Assembly (NCBI GenBank): GCA_018883865.1
Contig: JAHLFI010000074.1
Coordinates: forward strand, 1-50,851
From: Candidatus Oceanisphaera merdipullorum
GTDB taxonomy: Bacteria; Pseudomonadota; Gammaproteobacteria; Enterobacterales; Aeromonadaceae
Reading direction: 5' to 3'
DNA length: 50,851 nt
Shown one piece after another: positions 9,558-17,110 of this stretch. Positions within the stretch are counted from its first letter, which is position 1. Every line of letters starts with the position of its first letter. The notes below the pieces were generated by a model that was not told the DNA's origin, did no database searches, and saw nothing but the letters and a program-made list of their open reading frames with translations. The translations under genes and the position numbers were made by a program.

Positions 9558-10115
9558 TTAGCTGGCGTTAGGCAGCACTTTTGCGATGGCTTCTAGTGCA
9601 CAGCCTTCATCAATCGCCGCACCGCCCGCGCCCGCCACACCGATAGCACCAATTACTTGCCCGTCCACTTTTAGAGGTACGGCACCGCCGAGCAGTAATA
9701 ACTCGTCTAAGGTATTCAGGTTTTCGGCTTCTGGATTATTACGCGCCCGCTCAGATAACTCTCGGCTACTGGTTTTGGTCGACAGTGAAGTAAACGCTTT
9801 ACGTTGGGCGGCCAGCGTATTATGCGGGCCTACGTTATCATCGCGCTGCAAGGCCACTAAATTACCACCACGGTCAACCACGGCTGCCACGCCGGTGAGG
9901 CCTTGGGCATGACAAGCGGCCATAGTGGCGTTCAGCAGTTTGTTCGCTAGTTCCAGAGTTACATCGGCTCTTTGTGCCACGCCCGCTGTTACCTGAGATG
10001 AAGTAACGGCTGCATTGGTAGTATCGGCAGCAGGGGCGGCAAACGCCGACGGGGCAAAAGCCGGAGCAGCACATAAGGCCAAGGCAATCAGGGAGCGGCG
10101 TGCAGTCATCATCAT
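9558..10115 (-). CDS. Secreted GlcG/HbpS-family protein (heme-binding-like)
   Basis: 185-residue protein of the GlcG/HbpS family (PF03928). Residues 1-27 form a signal peptide ending PSAFA, so export to the periplasm is expected. The mature part shows the family features: ACHAQGLTGVAAVVDRGGNLVAL near the N-terminus, RKAFTSLS in the middle, and GGAVPLKVDGQVIGAIGVAGAGG with EGCALEAI near the end. HbpS of Streptomyces binds heme and signals to a sensor kinase; GlcG sits in glycolate operons. No partner gene is adjacent here, so the ligand is unknown. A 20-bp inverted repeat lies 107 bases upstream of the ATG. Confidence 0.85.
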   Translation of the reverse strand: MMMTARRSLIALALCAAPAFAPSAFAAPAADTTNAAVTSSQVTAGVAQRADVTLELANKLLNATMAACHAQGLTGVAAVVDRGGNLVALQRDDNVGPHNTLAAQRKAFTSLSTKTSSRELSERARNNPEAENLNTLDELLLLGGAVPLKVDGQVIGAIGVAGAGGAAIDEGCALEAIAKVLPNAS

Positions 10116-10221
10116 AATCGGTTCTCCGTAGGGCTAACTTTGGTTTAACTAAAAAGATAAGCAGACAAAATGCTAAGTGTCACTATCTTGCCTGCTCTAC
10201 CCCGTCAAACTGATTGCCAAC

Positions 10222-10241
10222 AGATTACGGTTTTGTAATCT
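10222..10241 (-). promoter_or_regulatory. Inverted repeat AGATTAC-N6-GTAATCT, candidate operator
   Basis: Perfect 7-bp arms with a 6-base spacer, about 107 bases upstream of the GlcG/HbpS-like gene. The size and TTAC-N6-GTAA core suit a dimeric regulator, for example an OmpR-family response regulator of the metal-response type. The assignment to a family is inference only. Confidence 0.4.
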
Positions 10242-10355
10242 AGCTTGTCGCTTTCTTTATACAGTGATGAGCCGTCACACTTTTGCCCGTCAGCCCAGAA
10301 GCAGTTGGGTAACCTCCTCCGACACGCTTCAAGCACAACCCCTGTGACGCTCAAA

Positions 10356-10376
10356 CACATGACGTTCTGTCATGTG
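10356..10376. repeat. Stem-loop CACATGAC / GTCATGTG
   Basis: Perfect 8-bp inverted repeat with a 5-base loop (GTTCT) in the bluB upstream region. No T-tail follows, so it is more likely an operator or chance structure than a terminator. Confidence 0.3.
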
Positions 10377-10742
10377 ATGGTCGGCTAATGCTATCCCAAC
10401 AGCCTCTTGTTAGTTTTCTGAGTCTTCTGCTGGTAGGGTTAACAAACCACTCCGTGCCTGCGGCTATGCACTGAGTGATCTAATGGCATTGTCGTTCTTT
10501 AGAGACAGCCAGTTAGCGAACATCACCTTCCATTTAGTCATTCACAGTTTATAATGCTAAAGTTTCATTTGAATTCAGTTTTAGTTTTGGTTGTCTGCTT
10601 TAAAATGGCTTCATAAAAAGCGCCAGCTGTAGTCTGCCTTGCCGACATCAGGCTTGCTCAGGCGACTAATTTAGCTCAAAAAGCACGCATGCGTATTATT
10701 AAAAATGTTATTTCTTCTAATCACATCCGCTCTGGAATATTC

Positions 10743-11393
10743 ATGCTCATCAATGAACAAGAACGAAACGCTTTATACAAGGTAATTTACGGCAGACGAG
10801 ACGTCAGATCTGAGTTTATGCCGACACCCGTGCCTAATGAGGTGCTGCTAAGAATCTTAAACGCTGGCCATCATGCGCCGAGTGTGGGGTTTATGCAGCC
10901 GTGGGACTTTGTAGTGGTGAGCGAAGAGTTCACCAAAGCAGCCATTAAGCAGGGTTTCGATGCGGCGAATGCGCAGTCGGCACAATTGTTTTCTGGTGAG
11001 CGGCAAGAGAAATATAATAGCCTAAAGCTGGAAGGCATCATGGACGCGCCGCTGGGTATTTGCGTAACCTGCGACAGGGAGCGTAATGGCCCCATCGTAT
11101 TGGGCCAGACTATCAAGCCAGAAATGGATCTCTACAGTACTGTGTGTGCGATTCAAAATATGTGGCTGGCTGCCAGAGCGGAGAATATTGGCTTGGGCTG
11201 GGTGAGTATTATTGATGATAAGGTGCTGCGCGCAGCACTTGATATTCCGGAGCGCATAGAAATTATTGCGTATCTGTGCCTTGGCTATGTGTCTGAATTT
11301 AGCGAACAGCCTGATCTTGAAAAACATGGTTGGTTAGCAAGGATGGATATTAACGACGTGATCCACGCTGAAAAGTGGTCTGCACAAAAGTAA
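10743..11393 (+). CDS. bluB: 5,6-dimethylbenzimidazole synthase BluB
   Basis: Nitroreductase-fold enzyme that cleaves reduced FMN with O2 to give 5,6-dimethylbenzimidazole, the lower ligand of cobalamin. The ATG at 10743 gives 216 residues beginning with NEQERNALYKVIYGRRDVRSEF, the usual BluB N-terminus; an upstream ATG at 10689 would add 18 unlikely residues. GHHAPSVGFMQPWDFVVV is the FMN-binding entry segment, and STVCAIQNMWLAARAENIGLGWVSI is the strongly conserved BluB block that separates it from general nitroreductases. Close by on the other strand is cobO. Other cobalamin genes are absent from the window, so the strain may remodel or finish imported corrinoids, or hold the rest elsewhere. 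Confidence 0.9.
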   Translation: MLINEQERNALYKVIYGRRDVRSEFMPTPVPNEVLLRILNAGHHAPSVGFMQPWDFVVVSEEFTKAAIKQGFDAANAQSAQLFSGERQEKYNSLKLEGIMDAPLGICVTCDRERNGPIVLGQTIKPEMDLYSTVCAIQNMWLAARAENIGLGWVSIIDDKVLRAALDIPERIEIIAYLCLGYVSEFSEQPDLEKHGWLARMDINDVIHAEKWSAQK

Positions 11394-11408
11394 TGACACC
11401 GCTCAGGT

Positions 11409-11641
11409 TTACGCCTACGGCGTAATGCGATAACAAGTGTTCGCCTACAAAATACCGGCCACTGCGCTGCTGACGGGAAGGCAACGGGTGTCTGCTCAAC
11501 CGACCATCCGCGCCATGGATGGCGCGGTTTGAGCCTACAGGGGGCCAGCTTGTCTCGCCGTGACGAATCGTTTCAGCCAGACCGAGTATCCAGTGAATGC
11601 TCGCAGCTGGCTGAAACGATGAGTATCATTCATACACGGCG
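11409..11641. repeat. Composite inverted-repeat element between bluB and cobO
   Basis: Three nested or consecutive inverted repeats lie in the 325-base convergent gap. First, TTACGCC-TAC-GGCGTAA at 11409-11425. Second, CCGCGCCAT-GG-ATGGCGCGG at 11508-11527. Third, a larger structure whose inner arms are 11567-11580 and 11607-11620 (14 bp, ending CAGCCAG) and whose outer 7-bp arms (CGCCGTG) are 11556-11562 and 11635-11641. In the third, the gap between inner and outer arm is 4 bases on the left and 14 on the right. The whole resembles a REP/BIME-like intergenic repeat cluster and may end both transcripts. Confidence 0.55.
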
Positions 11642-11718
11642 TGTAGGGGAGCCGTGCCCATTGCCTGAATTTACATACTGCGCTCAGGCTACTCTCGCCT
11701 CAGTAATCAAAATCCAGC

Positions 11719-12342
11719 TTAATAATCAAACCCGACTTGGGCTTTTACGCCAGCATCGAAGGCGTGCTTTACTGACTCTATTTCGCTGACGGTATCGGCT
11801 AATTCGATCAGTGAGCGATGACAGCTGCGGCCGGTAATGATCACATGCTGATGCGCTGGGCGATTTTTCAACGCGGTAATCACGCGATCTAAATCCAGAT
11901 AATGGTAAGCCACCATGTAGGTTAGCTCGTCCAGCAACACCAGATCGATACTGGGATTGCTGAGCATTTCTTCGGCGGGCGCCCAGGTTTCTTCACAAGC
12001 TTGCATATCTTTTTCACGGTCTTGGGTATCCCAAGTAAAGCCGGTGTTCATTACGACAAAGGGCACACCGACTTTTTGCAGTAAATTACGCTCGCCACAC
12101 TCCCAACCACCTTTAATAAACTGCACCACGGCGGCACTTTTACCGTGGCCCACGGCACGGGTGACAGTGCCAAAACCGGCGGTGCTTTTACCTTTACCGT
12201 TGCCGGTGATCACCATGAGCACGCCCCGCTCTTCTTGGGCCTCGGCCACTTTGGTATCAACCGCTTCTTTTACTTTTTGTTGGCGCTGCTGATGACGCTC
12301 GGCTTTTACCTGTTTGCGGTTGTCTTCGTTGGTATCGCTCAT
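11719..12342 (-). CDS. cobO: Corrinoid adenosyltransferase (CobO/BtuR type)
   Basis: Cob(I)alamin/cob(I)yrinate adenosyltransferase, 207 residues; it moves the 5'-deoxyadenosyl group of ATP to reduced corrinoid to make the coenzyme form. After a basic, Gln-rich helix of about 35 residues, GNGKGKST (residues 47-54) is the P-loop variant of the family. FIKGGWECGERNLL, VLLDELTYMVAYHYLD and ITGRSCHRSLIELAD match BtuR/CobO. AAGGA lies seven bases before the ATG. It follows the CLCA_X gene by 30 bases on the same strand and may share its transcript. No riboswitch was seen upstream of either gene. Confidence 0.93.
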   Translation of the reverse strand: MSDTNEDNRKQVKAERHQQRQQKVKEAVDTKVAEAQEERGVLMVITGNGKGKSTAGFGTVTRAVGHGKSAAVVQFIKGGWECGERNLLQKVGVPFVVMNTGFTWDTQDREKDMQACEETWAPAEEMLSNPSIDLVLLDELTYMVAYHYLDLDRVITALKNRPAHQHVIITGRSCHRSLIELADTVSEIESVKHAFDAGVKAQVGFDY

Positions 12343-12372
12343 GATGTTCCTTATGCTGAAGGCAATAGATAA

Positions 12373-13191
12373 TTAATTTTGCTGGTGGAGTGCAGCACCT
12401 AGAGTGCGAAAATAACGACGAAAAGCGGCATTTATCTGTAAACGCTGCTCGCCTTGGGGATATAACCCCAGCTCGGCTTCTTTGCTGGCTTTAGTGCCTT
12501 TCACTAAAAAACCATTTTTGATTATCGCATCTTGTACGAAGGCTTCAAAGGCGCGAGCGCACAGCTCTTCGGGCTGGCTGTAATAAAGAGTATTAAGTTG
12601 GCTGTCGGCGGCGGCAGACGCCATAAACAAGGGGCTGGGTTCCTTGCCCGACTCATCCAATAAAATGGCCTTAAAACAGTCAAACAATAAGTCATTAAGT
12701 GGATGCGCTACTGTGGCGGCGTTATTAAGCCAAGCGCGAGAGGCGAACGTACGAGTGCCGGCTTGAGTCATGCTGTTGCCGACAATACTTTTTGCTGCGA
12801 TATAGTGATCAAAGGCATGAAACCACTCGTGGGCAATACTGCCGGGACCGGCGTTTTTAGCCAGAGCAAAAGTGCGTGTAGCGGGATTATAGTGCGCAGA
12901 AACGCCTAAGCGACCACCAATACCATATTGCAATGACAGGCTGCCGCGCAGGGAAATGAGTGACTCAGGCCCTTGGAGGATCAGCATCAGATCGCAAAGC
13001 GCATCAAAAAATAAGCCCGCAGCGCGTTCACGCTCAATGCGGGTGACCCACCGGCCAATTTCGATACTGGTGAAATCAAAGCGCCGGCGCACCTGCACAA
13101 AGTCGATGATCTCGCCGTGAGTATGGTCGGGGCCATTACGATAATAGCGAGACTGAGTCTCGCTATTATCGGTGTGGTAATTGTTACTCAC
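12373..13191 (-). CDS. CLCA_X family protein with HEWFH motif
   Basis: 272-residue protein resembling the uncharacterised CLCA_X family of marine gammaproteobacteria. Residues 34-66 (VRRRFDF...IGRWVT...) and the HEWFHAFDHY block (His121, Glu122, His125, then Asp128-His129) are the recognisable parts. HExxH suggests a zinc-metallopeptidase fold, but I have not shown a third ligand. No signal peptide is visible. The GTG at 13191 is uncertain: the preceding AAG is too close to be a good ribosome site, and codons 7-18 lie inside a perfect palindrome (13139-13171), so a later start is possible. It probably shares a transcript with cobO. Function is unknown; a link to corrinoids would be guilt by association only. 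Confidence 0.75.
   Translation of the reverse strand: MSNNYHTDNSETQSRYYRNGPDHTHGEIIDFVQVRRRFDFTSIEIGRWVTRIERERAAGLFFDALCDLMLILQGPESLISLRGSLSLQYGIGGRLGVSAHYNPATRTFALAKNAGPGSIAHEWFHAFDHYIAAKSIVGNSMTQAGTRTFASRAWLNNAATVAHPLNDLLFDCFKAILLDESGKEPSPLFMASAAADSQLNTLYYSQPEELCARAFEAFVQDAIIKNGFLVKGTKASKEAELGLYPQGEQRLQINAAFRRYFRTLGAALHQQN
13139..13171 (-). repeat. 33-bp perfect palindrome at the 5' end of the CLCA_X gene
   Basis: Two 16-bp arms, CGATAATAGCGAGACT and its exact complement, flank a single central base. It falls 20-52 bases inside the annotated reading frame. In RNA it would fold into a very stable hairpin near the start codon; in DNA it could bind a regulator or extrude. Confidence 0.8.
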
Positions 13192-13306
13192 CTTAACCTA
13201 GTGCCGCCCTGTGTTGTGCTAATGCTGTACTAATGGGCTTAGTCTATCAGCCTAAACGGCTAGGCTAAAGCGAGGGGCTTAACTCGCCTCTGTTCATTTA
13301 GATTAA

Positions 13307-13468
13307 CTAGGGGGCTCGTCGCCCGCTGATCAAACTAATAATGAAGATGATAATCCCCACCACAAAGACCAGTTTTGCTGCCCATGCAGCCGTTCCTGCC
13401 ATACCGCCAAAGCCGAGTGCACCGGCGATGAGGGCGATTACTAAAAATATAATTCCCCAACGAAACAT
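13307..13468 (-). CDS. DUF1328 membrane protein (YtjA-like)
   Basis: 53-residue membrane peptide of the DUF1328/YtjA family. The ATG at 13468 has AAGGAG six bases upstream and gives the standard N-terminus [16 protein letters not shown]; a longer in-frame start at 13510 is not needed. There are two hydrophobic helices (about 4-23 and 28-47) linked by [15 protein letters not shown], then the basic tail GRRAP. Its function is unknown. Homologues are often stress-associated, which fits the BON-domain protein encoded just upstream on the same strand. Confidence 0.9.
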   Translation of the reverse strand: MFRWGIIFLVIALIAGALGFGGMAGTAAWAAKLVFVVGIIIFIISLISGRRAP

Positions 13469-13565
13469 AAACTGCTCCTTACCTAAGTGGAAATCGTAGC
13501 TGAGTAACATGACGTTCTGGTTGTTCGTTTTAAATGTAGCAGACGAACCATGAATTCTACCTTTT

Positions 13566-13598
13566 GCTTGGGCTCCAAATTATGCTCAGAGCCCAAGC
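13566..13598. terminator. Hairpin between the BON-domain gene and the DUF1328 gene
   Basis: Perfect 10-bp stem GCTTGGGCTC / GAGCCCAAGC with a 13-base loop, placed after the stop of the BON gene. There is no clear U-tract on the minus strand, so termination is only a guess. Confidence 0.4.
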
Positions 13599-13678
13599 TT
13601 ATTTCTAACTAAGGGTTTGTACTCAACTAATAAACCCGCTAACCCAAGTAAAATGGGCGGTCAGTGTTACGTGAGGCC

Positions 13679-14317
13679 TTATTTTTGCTTAATGGTGAGG
13701 TCGTTTTTAACGCTGTGCACACCCTCTACGCTTTTGGCCACATTTTCGGCTTCGGTCGCTTGCGCTTGTGTCTCTACGTCACCGGTGAGCTGCACTACCC
13801 CATCTTGGGTTTCTACCGAGATACCCATCGAAGGTACGCCATCCGCGGTCAGAAACTTGGCCTTAACGGCGCTGGTGACCATGGCATCATCGGCATATTG
13901 TTTGACTGACTGATCGGCCTTATCTTTCACATTCAGCTTATCGCTTACCGACGCTACGCCCTCAACTTGACCCGCAACCTCTGCAGCCTGTTTAATTTGT
14001 TCTTGGCTAGTCACAAAGCCCGAGAGAGTCACCACACCATTGGTGGTTTCGACTGAGATATCACCACTGTCGATGGCATCATGTTTCAATAATTCACCTT
14101 TCACCTTAGTGGTGATCATGGCGTCATCTATGGTGACTTTCGCAGAGTCAGCGGCGCTGCCTAGCTTATTGTCCACAGTGGTGCTGCTGTGCTGGGCCGC
14201 ATTATTTTGCTTAGTCGACTGATCATCGGTGCCGTCTGCCGCAAAGGCGCTCCCGCCTGCTAAAACGGAGCTCAACACAACAGCTATCATTGAAGGTGAA
14301 AATTTCATATTTTTCAT
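13679..14317 (-). CDS. Periplasmic BON-domain protein (OsmY-like)
   Basis: 212-residue exported protein. Residues 1-27 form a signal peptide ending GSAFA. After a Ser/Asp/Gln-rich linker come two BON domains, at about 65-130 (KVKGELLKHDAI...VSVETTNGVVTLSGFV) and 140-212 (VKAKFLTADGVPSMGISVETQDGVVQLTGDV). Length and layout match E. coli OsmY (201 residues), a periplasmic chaperone induced by osmotic stress and stationary phase. GAGG lies ten bases before the ATG. The upstream region carries four phased TTTATAAA palindromes (14352-14405), a likely regulatory array. Confidence 0.9.
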   Translation of the reverse strand: MKNMKFSPSMIAVVLSSVLAGGSAFAADGTDDQSTKQNNAAQHSSTTVDNKLGSAADSAKVTIDDAMITTKVKGELLKHDAIDSGDISVETTNGVVTLSGFVTSQEQIKQAAEVAGQVEGVASVSDKLNVKDKADQSVKQYADDAMVTSAVKAKFLTADGVPSMGISVETQDGVVQLTGDVETQAQATEAENVAKSVEGVHSVKNDLTIKQK

Positions 14318-14351
14318 CGTTCTTTTCCTCTCGTTGCGATTTGAACACTGT

Positions 14352-14405
14352 TTTATAAATACGGTGCTTTATAAAAGCGTCATCTTATAAATACTATTTT
14401 ATAAA
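14352..14405 (-). promoter_or_regulatory. Four phased TTTATAAA palindromes
   Basis: TTTATAAA at 14352-14359 and 14368-14375, CTTATAAA at 14384-14391, and TTTATAAA at 14398-14405. Start-to-start steps are 16, 16 and 14 bases. The array sits 35-88 bases upstream of the BON-domain gene, where promoter and operators are expected. Each copy also resembles a -10 element. Confidence 0.5.
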
Positions 14406-14808
14406 ATTTAACTAAAAACTTAACTCAATAAGAAACGTCGTGCTTCTCATTGCTGCCCTTATATTTCTAGACTAATGAAATGAGGGATGCAAGTGAATAT
14501 TTCAATAAAACACGCCATCAAGCAACAGCACAAAACACTGCTCAAGCACAATTTATCGATATTACAAACAAACCACACCATTAAATAACAAATAAAAATC
14601 AAAGGCTTATCAAAAAGCTCGTTAGTGCGACATTTTTTAAAATGTGATTTGTTGCAGGTTTGTTTATTTTATTGAGTGTTTAATAAAGCAGCTTTGCGTC
14701 AGCTTTTGTCTCTAGATAAATAATGATAAGTCGCACGTCATAAATGTTAAATCAGGTATTTCCGCCCGTTGCAGATGTTGCTCATCAAAAACACGCCGCT
14801 AAATGCGT

Positions 14809-14841
14809 AAGGCCCAAAGCAATATTATCGCCTTGGGCCTT
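14809..14841. terminator. Hairpin after the YfeH-like gene
   Basis: Stem AAGGCCCAA / TTGGGCCTT (9 bp) with a 15-base loop just past the stop codon of the minus-strand symporter gene. Tails on both strands are only moderately T-rich. Confidence 0.5.
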
Positions 14842-14873
14842 ATGTTCATTAAATATTAATCAGCATTCACTCA

Positions 14874-15866
14874 TTATTCATTGCTGACCGTCACTCCCTC
14901 ATTTTGGCGGGCATAATGCTGGGCCATAACCGCACACACCATCAGTTGAATTTGGTGAAAGATGATTAAGGGTAATAATGCCGGCCCTAATAAAGGCCCG
15001 GCAAATAAGACCTGTGCCATGGGCACACCGGTAGCCATGCTTTTTTTCGAGCCACAAAAGACGATGGTGATCCTATCTTCACGACTAAAACCGAAGCGCT
15101 CGCCCAACCACGCCGTTAAAAACAGCACCACGGCCAACAAGACACAGCACACGACGGTTAATACCAGCAAGGTCTTGGGTAATACAGTATTCCATAAGCC
15201 CTCAACTACCGAGGCACTGAGTGCCGTGTAGACCACCAGCAGAATGGAGGTTTGATCGAGGCGGCCGAGGTTCTTTTTATGTTTATCAACCCAGCTGCCA
15301 ATGAGCGGTCGCATGGCGTGGCCCAACACGAAAGGCAGCAGTAACTGCATGCTAATAGAGCCGATAGAGTGCAGCGGTGAAGCGCCCTCTGTGGCATCTA
15401 TTTGCATTAAGAGCGCCACCAACAGCGGCGTTAATAGAATGCCAACAATACTTGATGCAGACGCACTGCACACAGCGGCGGGCACGTTGCCGCCGGCCAA
15501 CGAGGTAAAAGCAATCGCCGACTGCACCGTGCCCGGCAACACACATAAAAACAGTATGCCTATATATAACTTGTCACCAATTAAAGGCACCAGCATGGGT
15601 TTAGCCAGCAGGCCTATGATGGGAAACATCAAGAAAGTACAGGCAAACACTAAGGTGTGCAGTCGCCAGTGGGTCATGCCCGCAATGATCGCTTGGCGAG
15701 ATAACTTGGCACCGTGCATAAAAAATAATAAGGCGATGGCGGCCACCGTTAAGCCATCAAAAAATACCGCCCCTTGGCCTTGGGCGGGCAACAAGGTGGC
15801 GGCGGCCACCACGGCCAATAAGATCAGCGTAAAATTATCAAACAGCAAGCGTAAATAGCCGAACAT
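14874..15866 (-). CDS. Bile acid:Na+ symporter-like permease, YfeH type
   Basis: Member of the bile acid/sodium symporter superfamily (BASS), YfeH subgroup; 330 residues against 332 in E. coli YfeH. It has about nine to ten membrane helices. ALLFFMHGAKLSRQAI in the second helix region, VLPGTVQSAIAFTSLAGGNVPAAVCSASAS in the middle and VFCGSKKSMATGVPMAQVLFAG near the end match the family; the crossover helices of BASS proteins bind Na+ in these regions. The substrate is unknown. It is divergent from an AraC regulator 203 bases away, which may control it. Confidence 0.88.
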   Translation of the reverse strand: MFGYLRLLFDNFTLILLAVVAAATLLPAQGQGAVFFDGLTVAAIALLFFMHGAKLSRQAIIAGMTHWRLHTLVFACTFLMFPIIGLLAKPMLVPLIGDKLYIGILFLCVLPGTVQSAIAFTSLAGGNVPAAVCSASASSIVGILLTPLLVALLMQIDATEGASPLHSIGSISMQLLLPFVLGHAMRPLIGSWVDKHKKNLGRLDQTSILLVVYTALSASVVEGLWNTVLPKTLLVLTVVCCVLLAVVLFLTAWLGERFGFSREDRITIVFCGSKKSMATGVPMAQVLFAGPLLGPALLPLIIFHQIQLMVCAVMAQHYARQNEGVTVSNE

Positions 15867-16069
15867 AGGGTACTCCTCTTAAAAATGGGTGCACTCTAAC
15901 GTAAAATCATCGCGCTGTTTATCGTCATTAGGGCAACTAGTATCGCCAAGAGGACAGCTTAACGCTTTCTCGCCATTCGTCTTCCTAACACACGTCAGGA
16001 TCTTGTTGCCCGCGTCTTACTTAGGAAGGCTCTCTTGTTAATCGGCGGCGTGTTCTGCATTATCTGCCT

Positions 16070-16849
16070 ATGAACATTTCCCAACAGCATTTACTTAATC
16101 AACTCGATGACTTAACCAGGCTACCGCGCCCCGTGCTGGGCCAAGTGGTGTCTTTGCCTAATCACGCCATCGGCACGCCGCATCGCCACCCGTGGGCGCA
16201 GTTGTCTTATGCCATTAAGGGCGTGCTCACGGTTGAAACCGCCACAGGCCAATTTGTGGCGCCGCCCACCCGTGCGGTACTGGTGCCACCAGAAGTTGAG
16301 CATGGCGTGCATTGTCCAGCACATACGGTGATCCGCAGCCTTTATATCGATGCCAAGCATTTGCCTTGGCAACACTGTCAAGTGTTGGACATAGACCCCC
16401 TATTACGGGAATTGATCGTCGCCTTTGGCTTATTGCCGGTGGAATATGACGAGCACGGCGCCGAGGGCCGCTTGGTGGCGTTATTGCTGGATAGACTCGT
16501 TCAGGCCAAGCCCAGTGATTTAATGCTGCCTTGGCCCACAGATGCTCGCCTCACCGAACTGTGTCGTTATTTGGCGAGCCAACCGGATTGTCGACTGCCG
16601 TTAAGCCATTTTAGTGCCCAGTTGGCGGTGAGCGATAAAACCCTGAGCCGGGCCTTTAAGCAGGATACGGGCATGAGCTTTCGCCAGTGGCGCCAGCGCA
16701 GCCGTTTGTTGGCTGCCCTGCCCTTATTAGAAGCCGGCGAGCGTATTACCGATGTAGCGCTAGCCTGTGGTTACGACAGCTTATCGGCTTTTATTGCCGC
16801 TTTTAAAGCCTTACTGGGCAAACCGCCTGGACAATATCTGCTCATGTAA
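16070..16849 (+). CDS. AraC-family transcriptional regulator
   Basis: 259-residue regulator. Residues 15-100 form a cupin-type sensing domain (GTPHRHPWAQLSYAIKGVLTVET...VPPEVEHGVHC). Residues about 160-259 hold the two AraC helix-turn-helix motifs, the second in ITDVALACGYDSLSAFIAAFKALLGKPPGQY. The N-terminal domain resembles the YeaM/NimR group. No strong ribosome site precedes the ATG. It is divergent from the YfeH-like symporter and may regulate it or itself; the ligand is unknown. Confidence 0.9.
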   Translation: MNISQQHLLNQLDDLTRLPRPVLGQVVSLPNHAIGTPHRHPWAQLSYAIKGVLTVETATGQFVAPPTRAVLVPPEVEHGVHCPAHTVIRSLYIDAKHLPWQHCQVLDIDPLLRELIVAFGLLPVEYDEHGAEGRLVALLLDRLVQAKPSDLMLPWPTDARLTELCRYLASQPDCRLPLSHFSAQLAVSDKTLSRAFKQDTGMSFRQWRQRSRLLAALPLLEAGERITDVALACGYDSLSAFIAAFKALLGKPPGQYLLM

Positions 16850-16975
16850 GCTAACGCGGTTTATCTGGCTAGACATATCATTTTTCAGTACCACTCACTA
16901 ATTAAGCACTGCAAAAACAGAGTGATTTACTATTTAGAGTGTCATTCATGGATAGTGGTAAAAATAATACCGCAC

Positions 16976-17002
16976 CACCGTGCCAAATAAATTGGCACGG
17001 TG
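16976..17002. terminator. Hairpin between araC-type and RND genes
   Basis: Perfect 11-bp stem CACCGTGCCAA / TTGGCACGGTG with a five-base loop, between two convergent genes. The minus-strand tail contains TATTATTTTT a few bases on. Confidence 0.6.
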
Positions 17003-17110
17003 CGAAACATCGGTCTCTTGTTTAGCGCGGTACTTGTTTATAGAAGCCGACTTCCTGATGAAAGTCAGGATCTCGCTTTGACTTTGTCCTTCGTATTTCC
17101 CCACCACTCC

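Larger units (their letters stand above)
10116..10742. other. Intergenic stretch with two inverted repeats
   Basis: About 630 bases between divergent genes. It contains the inverted repeats listed at 10222-10241 and 10356-10376 and otherwise mixed sequence without a credible ORF. I looked for a cobalamin riboswitch ahead of bluB, in particular the conserved B12 box, and saw none. Confidence 0.5.
14318..14873. other. AT-rich intergenic stretch
   Basis: About 555 bases without a gene. It holds the phased TTTATAAA array (14352-14405), a 16-bp palindrome ACATTTTTTAAAATGT at 14630-14645, and a hairpin at 14809-14841. No ORF with a ribosome site was found. Confidence 0.5.

Noticed and set aside
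10380-10742. Cobalamin riboswitch before bluB
   Set aside because: No sequence close to the conserved B12 box was seen; a GCC/GGC-rich stretch near 10640 did not fit.
13507-13519. 13-base sequence ACATGACGTTCTG shared with 10357-10369
   Set aside because: A 13-base match between two places is expected many times by chance in a 50 kb window.
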